Below, one piece after another: positions 45,381-53,879 of a stretch of DNA of 64,000 nucleotides (its first letter is position 1; the number at the start of each line of letters is the position of its first letter). A program made the translations under genes and the position numbers. The stretch is from NCBI GenBank assembly GCA_934339005.1, contig CAKRHR010000002.1, forward strand, positions 91,839-155,838, given 5' to 3'. The notes below the pieces were generated by a model. The model was not told the origin of the DNA. It was given only the letters and a program-made list of their open reading frames with translations, and made no database searches. This DNA comes from an uncultured Catenibacillus sp. (GTDB lineage Bacteria; Bacillota; Clostridia; Lachnospirales; Lachnospiraceae).

Positions 45381-46399
45381 ATACGGTCTATCAGCTTAAA
45401 CGCCCAAGACAATTTGCAATGGCAGTGAGGGATGTTCACTGTGATGATGAACATATCCTTGTGCGTCCGACATATCTTTCTATCTGCAATGCAGACCAGA
45501 GATATTATCAGGGAACTCGTGCAGAGGAGGTATTAAAGGAGAAACTTCCTCTGGCATTGATCCATGAAGGTATCGGCCGTGTTGTATATGATCCGACGGG
45601 CACATTTGCCGTAGGTGATGATGTGGTGATGATTCCGAATCTGCCAAGTGAAACAGATGAATATACAGCAGAAAATTATCTGCGTTCAAGTAAATTCAGA
45701 GGCAGCAGTGCGGATGGATTTATGCAGGAATATATTTTGACTGTGCCGGACAGACTTGTGCCATTGCCGGATCATCTGAATCGTGAAGTGGCAGCATTTA
45801 CCGAGATTGTCAGTGTGAGTTTTCATGCGATTTCAAGATTTGATAAGATTGCACATGCGCGAAGACGCCGTATTGGAGTGTGGGGTGACGGTAATCTTGG
45901 TTATATCACATCCCTGCTTTTAAAGAAGCGTTTTCCGGATTCTGAGATTTATGTTTTTGGTGTCAACCAGACGAAATTAAATGATTTTACATTTGCAGAT
46001 AAGGTTTTTCTGACAACCCAAAATCTTGAGGGTATCAGTATTGACCATGCATTTGAATGTGTGGGCGGCGGTGCGGCATCCAAAGCAATCAACCAGATTA
46101 TTGATTTAATCGCGCCGGAAGGTACGATTTCGATTCTTGGTGTATCAGAAGATTTGTCACCAATTAATACACGTATGGTGCTTGAAAAAGGTTTGCGCAT
46201 TTTTGGCAGCAGCCGAAGCGGTCGCAAGGATTTTACAGAATTAATAGAATTCTATAAAAAATATCCGGATGTGCCGGAATATCTGGAAAATATTGTCGGC
46301 TCCACAATTCATGTGCGCAATATTCAGGATATGACCGCTGCATTTGAAGCAGATATTCATAAGATGATTGGTAAGACCATTATGGTTTGGGATAAATAA
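45374..46399 (+). CDS. tarJ: Ribulose-5-phosphate reductase (TarJ-like)
   Basis: This 341-residue protein is of the TarJ alcohol dehydrogenase family: YLSICNADQRYYQG, LALIHEGIGRV, GDDVVMIPN and AENYLRSSKFR closely match TarJ. A nucleotide-binding GDGNLGY follows. It reduces ribulose 5-phosphate to ribitol 5-phosphate for TarI. The seven-base overlap with tarI suggests translational coupling. Confidence 0.9.
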   Translation: MLNTVYQLKRPRQFAMAVRDVHCDDEHILVRPTYLSICNADQRYYQGTRAEEVLKEKLPLALIHEGIGRVVYDPTGTFAVGDDVVMIPNLPSETDEYTAENYLRSSKFRGSSADGFMQEYILTVPDRLVPLPDHLNREVAAFTEIVSVSFHAISRFDKIAHARRRRIGVWGDGNLGYITSLLLKKRFPDSEIYVFGVNQTKLNDFTFADKVFLTTQNLEGISIDHAFECVGGGAASKAINQIIDLIAPEGTISILGVSEDLSPINTRMVLEKGLRIFGSSRSGRKDFTELIEFYKKYPDVPEYLENIVGSTIHVRNIQDMTAAFEADIHKMIGKTIMVWDK

Positions 46400-46419
46400 A
46401 AATAAATAGAGGAAGTTGC

Positions 46420-47637
46420 ATGAATATTATTAAGAAAATCAGAAAACTGCTTGTCAAAATATGGAGAAAATTGCGGTTAGATAAGCTGACAAAGCATATT
46501 GTTTACAGACATCTGTATCCACGATGTTATCGAAAATATGCCATGCAGCCGGTAAATCCAAAAAAAGTTGTATTTATCGAGCCGCGTTACAATGTATTAT
46601 CTGACAGCTACCGCCTTTTATATAATAAACTTGAAAAAGAAGGTTACGAACTGTATGTCAGCTATTTGAGAAATATTATACCGGGTTATAAAGGTTATCT
46701 TGAACGTTGCTTTGATATGGTGCGTATGGTCGCAGATGCCGGTTATGTTTTTTTAAACGACAGTAATGATATTTTCTCAACATTGCCGTTGCGTCCGGAA
46801 ACAAGAACAGCCAATGTATGGCATGCCTGCGGCGCTTTTAAGAAATTTGGCATGAGTACGTCAGATAAGATTTTTGGTGCCAGCAGAGAAACACTGGAAA
46901 AATATCCGAACTATAAAAATCTGGAACTTGTGACAGTCAGCAGTTCAGAGATTGTGTGGGCTTATGAGGAAGCGATGAATCTGAAGCATGAGGATAATAT
47001 TGTCCGCCCGGCGGGGGTCAGCCGTACAGATGTCTTTTATGACCCTGAATTTATTCAGTCTGCACGCGATGAAGTGTTAAAGGTATTTCCTGAAATCGGT
47101 GACCGTAAGATTATTCTTTATGCGCCGACCTTCAGAGGTCGTACAAAGAGTGCGACAACGCCGGATTGTCTGGATGTTGCTGCATTTGCACAGCATTTTT
47201 CAAAGGATTATGTGCTTTTGTTAAAGCATCATCCGATGGTTAAAAAACGTCCATTGATTGACCCTGAATATGCGGATTTTGCAAAAGACGTCACAACAGA
47301 CTTAAATATTGATACATTATTGTGTGTCAGCGACATTTGTATTTCAGACTATTCATCATTGATTTTTGAGTATTCGCTGTTTGAACGTCCGATGATATTC
47401 TATGCCTATGATTTGGATGATTATTTTGACTGGCGTGGTTTCTACTACAAGTATGACGAGATGACACCGGGACCGATTTTTAAGACAAATGAAGAAATGA
47501 TTGATTATATCGATCATGTAGATGAACGTTTTGACCGCGAGAAAGTCAGAGTCTTTAAAGAGAAGTTTATGGGTGCCTGCGATGGACATGCCACAGACCG
47601 CATCTGGGATATGATGCAGAAAAAAAATACATTATAA
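46420..47637 (+). CDS. CDP-ribitol/glycerol phosphotransferase, TarL-like
   Basis: The 405-residue product is a second PF04464 member: WHACGAFKKFGM, GVSRTDVFYD, LYAPTFRGR, LKHHPMVKK, ISDYSSLIFE and CDGHATDRI. Its place after tarI-tarJ favours use of CDP-ribitol, as in TarL/TarK poly(ribitol phosphate) polymerases, but those are longer (over 550 residues), so the exact role is uncertain. It ends the operon at a terminator. Confidence 0.85.
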   Translation: MNIIKKIRKLLVKIWRKLRLDKLTKHIVYRHLYPRCYRKYAMQPVNPKKVVFIEPRYNVLSDSYRLLYNKLEKEGYELYVSYLRNIIPGYKGYLERCFDMVRMVADAGYVFLNDSNDIFSTLPLRPETRTANVWHACGAFKKFGMSTSDKIFGASRETLEKYPNYKNLELVTVSSSEIVWAYEEAMNLKHEDNIVRPAGVSRTDVFYDPEFIQSARDEVLKVFPEIGDRKIILYAPTFRGRTKSATTPDCLDVAAFAQHFSKDYVLLLKHHPMVKKRPLIDPEYADFAKDVTTDLNIDTLLCVSDICISDYSSLIFEYSLFERPMIFYAYDLDDYFDWRGFYYKYDEMTPGPIFKTNEEMIDYIDHVDERFDREKVRVFKEKFMGACDGHATDRIWDMMQKKNTL

Positions 47638-47649
47638 ATATGAATTTCG

Positions 47650-47684
47650 AAGGGGATTTTTCGTAGAATGCGGAAAATTCCCTT
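47650..47684 (+). terminator. Terminator of the wall-polymer operon
   Basis: AAGGGGATTTTTCG (47650-47663) pairs with CGGAAAATTCCCTT (47671-47684) over 14 positions with two G-T pairs and a seven-base loop. Confidence 0.75.
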
Positions 47685-47713
47685 TAATCTTAAGAGAATT
47701 TTAATGAAATCGC

Positions 47714-47743
47714 TTTACAATCTCAATAAGTATAGATTATAAT
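47714..47743 (+). promoter_or_regulatory. Promoter of the second LCP gene
   Basis: TTTACA (47714-47719) and TATAAT (47738-47743) with 18-base spacing, 68 bases before the start codon. Confidence 0.65.
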
Positions 47744-47810
47744 ATGTATTTGTAAATTGAAAAGTTATTTTAGAATTTTTAATTATGAATTGAACAAATG
47801 AGGTAGTTTT

Positions 47811-49712
47811 ATGAGAGAACGAAAACAGCCGGTTTCCCAGGAACGCCGAAAGAAGATGCGGGGCGATGATTTCGACTGGGATATAGACAACCAGAGCCGT
47901 CAGAGCAGACAGTCTTCACGGATGCAGAGTTCTGGAAATCAGGGCAGTCGGCCATATGGTACATCCGGCAGCAGACAGCAGGATGGCAGAGGTTATGCAA
48001 ACAGCCGGTCATCTCAGAACGACAGAATGTATCAGAGCAGCGATAGAGGTTACAGAGATGAATACGGTGCGCAGTCAAATCGCAATTACAGAGATGACAG
48101 AGCGCCGCAGCGTGGCTATAGTAATGGCTCTCAGCCACAGGGTAGCCGCAATGTGCAGGGTAACAGACAATATCAGAGTAACCGTTCAAATTATGGTAAT
48201 CCGCCTGAGCGGCAGATTCGAGATGATTATCATAGAAATAACCAGAATCGTCGCAAAAAACATACGGTTGGTAAAGTCATTGCAATTATACAGGGAATTT
48301 TATCCATTGCGATTCTTGCGATATTATTTATCATGGATGTTTTGCCAACGATGTATCTTGTTGCAGGTGCAGCGATTTTATTATTCCTCTGGTTATTTGC
48401 ATTTTTCTCACAGTTTACAAAGAAAAGTCATATACCGGGCAAAGTCTTTTCTGTGTTGATGAGTGCGTTGCTTTGTTTTGCAGGGTATTATTTGCTTGTT
48501 ACGCAGAATATGTTGTCACAGATTACAAACTTTAAGTACAGTATTGATAATATGGTAGTCGTTGTACTTCAGGATGATCCGGCACAGTCATTGGAAGATG
48601 CCAAGAACTATACATTTGGTGTCAGAACATCTTATGATGGTGAGAACCTGACACATACACTTGAGGAAATCAAGAAGAATGTCGGACAGGATGTTGTGAC
48701 ATTAGATTATACAAATTTGAATGAGCAGGTGGATGCGTTATATAATCATCAGGTAGGTGCGATTATTTATAACGAAAATATCACAGGTTCAATCGAAGAA
48801 ATTTATCCGGATTTTTCCACACAGACAAGACAGCTTGAAAATGTGGAAATTAAGACAAAAGTTGAGGTTGAGGATACTTCTGATGTATCGGTGACAAAGG
48901 AACCATTTATTGTTTATATCAGTGGTAATGACAGCTATGGTGAACTTTCACTGAAAGGTCGAAGCGATGTGAATATGCTTGTGGCTGTAAATCCACAGAC
49001 AAAGCAGATTCTGATGGTGAATACACCGCGAGATTTTTATACAGAATTCCCTGGTGTAACTAATGGTGTTAAGGATAAGCTGACACACTCTGGTAACTAT
49101 GGTATTGATTGTACGATGAATACACTTGAGAGTATTTATGGATGTAATATTGATTACTATGTACGAGTCAACTTCTCCTCACTGATTAATATGGTGGATG
49201 CTCTTGGCGGTGTTACTGTTTATTCAGATTATGACTTTACAGCGATTGACGGACGTCACTTCAATCAGGGTGCAAATCAGTTAGACGGTGAGTCAGCACT
49301 GATGTTTGCCCGTGAACGTAAAGCGTTTACAAATGGTGACTTCCAGCGTGGCCGTGACCAGCAGCTTCTTTTGACAGCGATGATTCAGAAAGCTATGTCA
49401 CCGGCAATCCTGACAGGTTATGTTGGTCTGATGTCCACACTTCAGGATAGTTTTGCGACAAATATGCCTCAGGACAGCATCACAGGCTTGATTAAGATGC
49501 AGTTAAGTGACGGTGCAGAGTGGAATATCGTATCTGTGGCAGCTACCGGTACGCCGGATATGCAGTATTGCTATTCAACTGGTGATGAAAAATCTGTTGT
49601 TGTGCCAGATGAGTCATCTGTTGCAATGTGTCAGGATATGATTAATAAACTGTTTAACGGTGAGATTCTTCAGGATCCATCAGCAACGACAGATACAACA
49701 GGTACAAACTAG
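47811..49712 (+). CDS. LCP family protein with low-complexity Arg/Gln/Ser/Asn N-terminus
   Basis: This 633-residue paralogue of the 37479 LCP protein has a cytoplasmic N-terminal 145 residues made mostly of Arg, Gln, Ser, Asn, Gly and Tyr (runs such as QSRQSSRMQSSGNQGSR), three membrane segments (about 155-235), the VVVLQDDPAQ accessory domain and an LCP domain with DVNMLV, TPRDFYT, DKLTHSG, FARERKA and RDQQ. It would ligate a polymer to peptidoglycan. The tail differs entirely from its paralogue's acidic tail, so the two may have different partners. It is transcribed alone, between two terminators. Confidence 0.92.
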   Translation: MRERKQPVSQERRKKMRGDDFDWDIDNQSRQSRQSSRMQSSGNQGSRPYGTSGSRQQDGRGYANSRSSQNDRMYQSSDRGYRDEYGAQSNRNYRDDRAPQRGYSNGSQPQGSRNVQGNRQYQSNRSNYGNPPERQIRDDYHRNNQNRRKKHTVGKVIAIIQGILSIAILAILFIMDVLPTMYLVAGAAILLFLWLFAFFSQFTKKSHIPGKVFSVLMSALLCFAGYYLLVTQNMLSQITNFKYSIDNMVVVVLQDDPAQSLEDAKNYTFGVRTSYDGENLTHTLEEIKKNVGQDVVTLDYTNLNEQVDALYNHQVGAIIYNENITGSIEEIYPDFSTQTRQLENVEIKTKVEVEDTSDVSVTKEPFIVYISGNDSYGELSLKGRSDVNMLVAVNPQTKQILMVNTPRDFYTEFPGVTNGVKDKLTHSGNYGIDCTMNTLESIYGCNIDYYVRVNFSSLINMVDALGGVTVYSDYDFTAIDGRHFNQGANQLDGESALMFARERKAFTNGDFQRGRDQQLLLTAMIQKAMSPAILTGYVGLMSTLQDSFATNMPQDSITGLIKMQLSDGAEWNIVSVAATGTPDMQYCYSTGDEKSVVVPDESSVAMCQDMINKLFNGEILQDPSATTDTTGTN

Positions 49713-49754
49713 AATTACAAAAATATAAAATTACAGAAATATAGAAATACATTT

Positions 49755-49780
49755 CGGGGATGTTAGTGATAACATCCCCG
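49755..49780 (+). terminator. Terminator after the second LCP gene
   Basis: CGGGGATGTTA and TAACATCCCCG form a perfect 11-bp stem with a GTGA loop, followed by TTTG. Confidence 0.85.
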
Positions 49781-50023
49781 TTTGAATGTTTGAAAATATT
49801 CTGTAAATGATAGGTTTTGACTTTGAAAAATTGTAATTAAAAGGTCAAGTTTGTAAATTTTTTGAAAATATGTGAAGTATATAGTGGTTTTTATGAAATT
49901 CAAATGGGTGTGGACAGTGATGCTGCCACATCAAAAATTACAAAAATAAGAGGGATAATTCCTTAATAAATGGAAGGAATATTAATCATAAATATATTGT
50001 GATAGGAGGATGGCGTAGATATT
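49781..50023 (+). other. Intergenic region before the LtaS-like gene
   Basis: This AT-rich stretch contains TTGACT (49817-49822) without a well-placed -10, and a small hairpin ATTCCTT/AAGGAAT (49958-49980). AGGAGG at about 50003-50008 serves the next gene. No gene or confident promoter was seen. Confidence 0.3.
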
Positions 50024-51883
50024 ATGGAAAACAGAACTAAGCGAATTTTGACGATTATATTTGGCATAGGTGCACCATTGTTTGCTTTCTGGCTGATGCA
50101 GCTTGCGATGGGCTTTGGTTTCTGGAACTACAGCTTTAAATTGCAACTTGCCAATTATGTAGTCATCGGTTTAATTTTTTATATATTATATGTGATCACA
50201 AACAGTGTACGGATATCTGCCGTGAGTGTGGAAGCGGTTGGCTTGATTTGGGGTATTGCTAATGCATTTATTATTCAATTTCGAGGCACACCGGTACTTC
50301 CATGGGATTTTGCAGCCCTTGGTACAGCGATGGCTGTGGCAGGCAATTATAAATTTATTCCGTCAGTGACGATGATTTTGGCGATTGTTTTATTTATCGC
50401 TTTAGTAATTGCTCAGAAATATTTTTGTATCAAAGGACAGTTTAAGTTAAATAAGCGAAATGCATGTTACAGGGCAGTGGCGCTTGTGTGTGCAGTCCTG
50501 TGTGTATATGCGGCAATCAGTCCTAAATTTCTTGAAAAATGTGGTGTTTCTGCGGATGTGTGGGATCAGGCAGCATCATATCAACAAACAGGAGCAGCAG
50601 CTTCTTTTGCGCTGAATACGAAGTTTTTAAAGGTTGAAGTGCCTGCAAGTTATTCTGAGACATATGTCGAAGAAATCAAAGGCAACAGCAGTGTCTGCAG
50701 TACAGTCAATCAGAATGATAGTTCTGAGCAGCCTGCAGCAGACAAAGTATCTGTGGAAAATACAGAAAGGGAAACTGTAACACAGTCTGTGCAGACAAAA
50801 GCAACAAATATTATTGCTATTATGAATGAATCCTGGGCGGATTTTGAGGATTATGGCAATCTTGAACTCAGCGAGAGTGTAATGGATTATATTCATTCAT
50901 TGGATAATACAATTTTCGGACATGCGTATACATCTGTATTTGGTGCAGGCACTAGTGCAAGTGAATTTGAATTTCTGACAGGAAACTCTATGGCATTTTT
51001 ACCGTCAGGAAGTATTCCTTATCAGCAGTATGTTACAACACCGAAAGACAGTCTGGCATCTTTGCTGCATGAGCAGGGCTATCAGTGCTTTGCAATGCAT
51101 CCGGGCGAGCGTACTTCATGGCAGCGAAATGAATCATATCCATTGCTTGGCTTTGACCAGTTTACATGTGGTGAGGACATGCATGTTGAACTTAGCGATG
51201 AGCATGGTTATGTAGGTGATGATTCTTCATTTAATGAAATTATTTATGAGTATGAGCACAGAGATACGTCAAAACCATTTTTCATGTTTAATGTAACGAT
51301 TCAAAATCATGGAAGTTACACAGATGAAAATTATGAAACAGAAGTTTATCTAAAGGATGAACCGGGGAAATACCCTCAGGCTGAGCAGTATCTGACACTG
51401 GCAAATAAGACAGATCAGGATTTTAAGATTCTTGTGGATTATTTTTCAAAATGCGAGGAACCGACAATTATTTTAATGTTCGGTGATCATCAGCCATCTG
51501 TGGAAACAGAATTTCTGGAAAAAGCGTATGGTGTATCATTGGATTCAATGACGATGGAGCAGTATATGGGCAAATTTAAGGTGCCTTTTGTTATTTGGGC
51601 AAATTATGAATTGCCGGATGATACGATTGACATTACAAGCCTGAACTTCCTGAAGCAGTATTTGTTAAACTATGCAGGCGTTGAAAAGAGCAATTACGAT
51701 TACTACCTTGAAGAAATCAGTAAGGAAATGCCAGCGATGACATTTGTCGGCTACTTTGACAATGAAGGCAATGCCTACAGCCATTTGCAGCAGACAGAAT
51801 TCGACAGCATTATTAATGATTACAGCGTCGTACAGTACGATATGCTGTTTGGCGATGCCAAGTTCCAGGATAATGCCGAGTAG
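50024..51883 (+). CDS. LtaS-like phosphoglycerol transferase / sulfatase-family membrane protein
   Basis: The 619-residue product has about five N-terminal membrane segments (to about residue 175), a linker, and an extracytoplasmic sulfatase-fold domain (about 255-600) as in lipoteichoic acid synthase. IIAIMNESWAD supplies the first metal-binding acidic residue, Thr310 in AGTSASEFEFLTG is the likely nucleophile, and HPGERTSW, FNVTIQNHGSY and MFGDHQPS carry further metal ligands. It would polymerise or transfer glycerol phosphate from phosphatidylglycerol. Whether it makes lipoteichoic acid or modifies another polymer is open. Monocistronic. Confidence 0.88.
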   Translation: MENRTKRILTIIFGIGAPLFAFWLMQLAMGFGFWNYSFKLQLANYVVIGLIFYILYVITNSVRISAVSVEAVGLIWGIANAFIIQFRGTPVLPWDFAALGTAMAVAGNYKFIPSVTMILAIVLFIALVIAQKYFCIKGQFKLNKRNACYRAVALVCAVLCVYAAISPKFLEKCGVSADVWDQAASYQQTGAAASFALNTKFLKVEVPASYSETYVEEIKGNSSVCSTVNQNDSSEQPAADKVSVENTERETVTQSVQTKATNIIAIMNESWADFEDYGNLELSESVMDYIHSLDNTIFGHAYTSVFGAGTSASEFEFLTGNSMAFLPSGSIPYQQYVTTPKDSLASLLHEQGYQCFAMHPGERTSWQRNESYPLLGFDQFTCGEDMHVELSDEHGYVGDDSSFNEIIYEYEHRDTSKPFFMFNVTIQNHGSYTDENYETEVYLKDEPGKYPQAEQYLTLANKTDQDFKILVDYFSKCEEPTIILMFGDHQPSVETEFLEKAYGVSLDSMTMEQYMGKFKVPFVIWANYELPDDTIDITSLNFLKQYLLNYAGVEKSNYDYYLEEISKEMPAMTFVGYFDNEGNAYSHLQQTEFDSIINDYSVVQYDMLFGDAKFQDNAE

Positions 51884-51927
51884 TTGAAATCGCACTTATA
51901 TCGATAAAATCGAATAGATGATAAAAG

Positions 51928-52013
51928 AATGCTACTGTATCAGTTGTGAGTGCAAAGCTGAAAGTATTTCAAACTTTTAACTCTGGTAACTCATGATGAA
52001 ATATGGTAGCATT
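51928..52013. other. 86-bp nested inverted-repeat element (structured RNA or MITE-like)
   Basis: AATGCTACTGTAT (51928-51940) pairs with ATATGGTAGCATT (52001-52013) over 13 positions with two wobble pairs. Inside are colinear stems TGAGT (51947-51951) with ACTCA (51989-51993) and AAAGT (51961-51965) with ACTTT (51973-51977). No T run follows, so it is not a standard terminator. It lies 45 bases after the LtaS-like gene. It matched no riboswitch class I know. Confidence 0.5.
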
Positions 52014-52281
52014 TATAGTATAGCGGGATTACTTTAATTGTGGTGTAATTTATGAAATCAGGTTAGAGAAAAATATTATTTATATTTGTACGAAATGTTA
52101 TCAGAATGTTTATAGTCAGAAAATAAAAAATAACTTCGAAAAACAACATAGAATGGTCAAACAAAATATTAGTTATACAAAAAAATAAAAAATTTTCAAA
52201 AAAAGTGTCACAAAAAGTGGGTCTGAAGTGTAGTATATATGTGACTCATAAAGTGTGATTCTTATGTGAGGAGGTGCACAC
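52014..52281 (+). promoter_or_regulatory. Leader of the DUF4367-like gene with phased AAGTG repeats
   Basis: AAGTGT/G hexamers occur at 52203, 52215, 52226 and 52251, spaced 12, 11 and 25 bases, roughly one or two helical turns. GTCACA (52207-52212) and TGTGAC (52240-52245) form an inverted repeat over the same stretch. This looks like a regulatory site; no consensus promoter was recognised. GAGGAGG lies just before the start codon. Confidence 0.35.
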
Positions 52282-53175
52282 ATGAGCCGGGAAGATTTTT
52301 TTGCTAATCCGGATACCGCAGAAAATCAAAATGAAATATCTGTTCAGCCAGATGTTGATGCGCAGACATCAGAGCAGGACAGAATACCCCGTAGCTTATC
52401 AGACACACATGAGCGAAGATTTAGAGCAAATCTTGTACGATATTATGACGAGGAAACCGCAAAGATTATTATGGAGGCGAGAGCACAGGCAAAGAAGGAT
52501 ATTGCCGAAGGCCGCATTCAGAATATGACAGAAGGCGTTTCACCGGAATTTTACACGGATAAAGAGATGGCGCAGGACGCCTCACTGAAGAAAGCTCATG
52601 ATAACTGGGAGAAACAACAGAAGCGTGATAAAGCACGCAAGCAGAGGCAGATGCCAGACCGCTATGGCTTTAAACGTTGGCAGAAGATTGCCGCAGGCGT
52701 GTTGATAACCCTGGTCGTGCTTGGAAGCGTGACGATGAGCACAAATGCTTTACGTGTGCCAATCGTCAAATTCTTCTCATCATCAAAGACAGGCTATAAT
52801 ATGGTGATGGCAGAAACCGGCAGCGGGGATAGTAACTATCATGAATATATTGAAAATGTTTATGTGTTAAGTGAAACGCTGGATGGATATGAGGAAATAT
52901 CTAGGACAGGTACAAGTCGCATGATTTTTATTGAATATTCTGATAATGCACAAGGATATTATGCATATTATCAGATGGTAGATTCTATCGATAATTGGTT
53001 AGATAATAGTGATATATCATATGAAAAATGTTTAATATTGGATAACATTGGATATTTTCAGAATAAAGAAACAAATTCATTGTTATGGGCTTATGATGGA
53101 TACGTTTTTCGTATTACTGGGGATATTTCAAAAGAAGATATGATTTGTTTGGCTAGTTCATTAGCACTAAACTAA
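52282..53175 (+). CDS. Single-pass membrane protein with DUF4367-like C-terminus
   Basis: This 297-residue protein has a charged, probably helical cytoplasmic part (about 1-132, Lys/Glu/Arg/Gln-rich), one membrane segment (about 134-155, IAAGVLITLVVLGSV) and an outside domain whose end (LLWAYDGYVFRITGDIS... then SLA) fits DUF4367. DUF4367 domains are often found in proteins with anti-sigma-like topology, but no sigma factor gene is adjacent. The function is unknown. The gene has a strong GAGGAGG site and is followed after 15 bases by a small secreted protein, so the two are probably cotranscribed. Confidence 0.65.
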   Translation: MSREDFFANPDTAENQNEISVQPDVDAQTSEQDRIPRSLSDTHERRFRANLVRYYDEETAKIIMEARAQAKKDIAEGRIQNMTEGVSPEFYTDKEMAQDASLKKAHDNWEKQQKRDKARKQRQMPDRYGFKRWQKIAAGVLITLVVLGSVTMSTNALRVPIVKFFSSSKTGYNMVMAETGSGDSNYHEYIENVYVLSETLDGYEEISRTGTSRMIFIEYSDNAQGYYAYYQMVDSIDNWLDNSDISYEKCLILDNIGYFQNKETNSLLWAYDGYVFRITGDISKEDMICLASSLALN

Positions 53176-53190
53176 TGGCGAGGATAAATA

Positions 53191-53658
53191 ATGAAGAAAA
53201 TAATGAAGAAAATAATTACAGTGGTACTAATGTTAGTGATGTCATTAGAAATAGGCAGTTTTTCATTTGCAGATGAAGCTGTTCTTGAAGACACAAATGA
53301 TTATAGCTGGGAACTTACGCAGATTAATGGAACACCAAAACGTGAACGTTGGAAATATACAGCTGCTACAGCACAAGGATGTCTAGTGGATGGCGGACGA
53401 TTTATTGGTAATGCGTCAGTTACAGGTAATAAAGGAGTTACAAAAATTGTTATATTTATGTATCCACAGAAAAAATCTGGAGATGGATGGACAAATTTGA
53501 CAACATTTCAAGATACAAAAAATGGTCGAGGGTTAGCTGTTGAACATTATTACTCTCCGTGTTCCAGAGGTACATATCGCACACGCTGCAGTTATTATGT
53601 ATATGTAGGCGATACATTTGAGCATATTATTGCTTACAGTTCCGAGTACACTTATTAG
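53191..53658 (+). CDS. Small secreted protein of unknown function
   Basis: The 155-residue product has a clear signal peptide (about 1-27, ending FSFA) and a mature domain of about 125 residues rich in Thr, Gly and Tyr with two cysteines (AQGCLVDG and SPCSRG, plus one in TRCSYY). It resembles small beta-rich secreted proteins of Clostridia, but no family was recognised. GCGAGGA precedes the ATG. It forms a pair with the membrane protein just upstream and is followed by an unusual hairpin region. Confidence 0.65.
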   Translation: MKKIMKKIITVVLMLVMSLEIGSFSFADEAVLEDTNDYSWELTQINGTPKRERWKYTAATAQGCLVDGGRFIGNASVTGNKGVTKIVIFMYPQKKSGDGWTNLTTFQDTKNGRGLAVEHYYSPCSRGTYRTRCSYYVYVGDTFEHIIAYSSEYTY

Positions 53659-53659
53659 T

Positions 53660-53783
53660 GCAGGGTAATTCCCTGCCTGCATATTGATTTTAACATACAT
53701 GTAAGATAGTATCAGCCTTTTTCTGTTCCAAGTGGTTTGAATGACTAATATGTAAGAAATAATTGCAGGCAGGGGATTTTTTT
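53660..53783 (+). terminator. Attenuator-like terminator with competing stems
   Basis: CCCTGCCTGCA (53671-53681) can pair with TGCAGGCAGGG (53764-53774), 11 bp, followed by a seven-T run at 53777-53783. Its left arm can instead pair locally with GCAGGG (53660-53665). A third pair CAAGTGGTTT (53729-53738) with AAACCACTTG (53851-53860) would compete from the loop. The simplest reading is a terminator after the secreted protein gene; a switch is possible. Confidence 0.6.
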
Positions 53784-53879
53784 ACTATAAACAGGGAAAT
53801 AAATAAGAAACAGGGAGATATACAAGGTTAAAAATTTGAATTTTCAATAAAAACCACTTGATTGTATGGGGAGAGATTG

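Noticed and set aside
51928..52013. Cyclic-di-GMP-I riboswitch, because of GCAAAGC near the stem
   Set aside because: The tetraloop-receptor arrangement and the GGGACGCAAAGCC core are missing; only a short local similarity.
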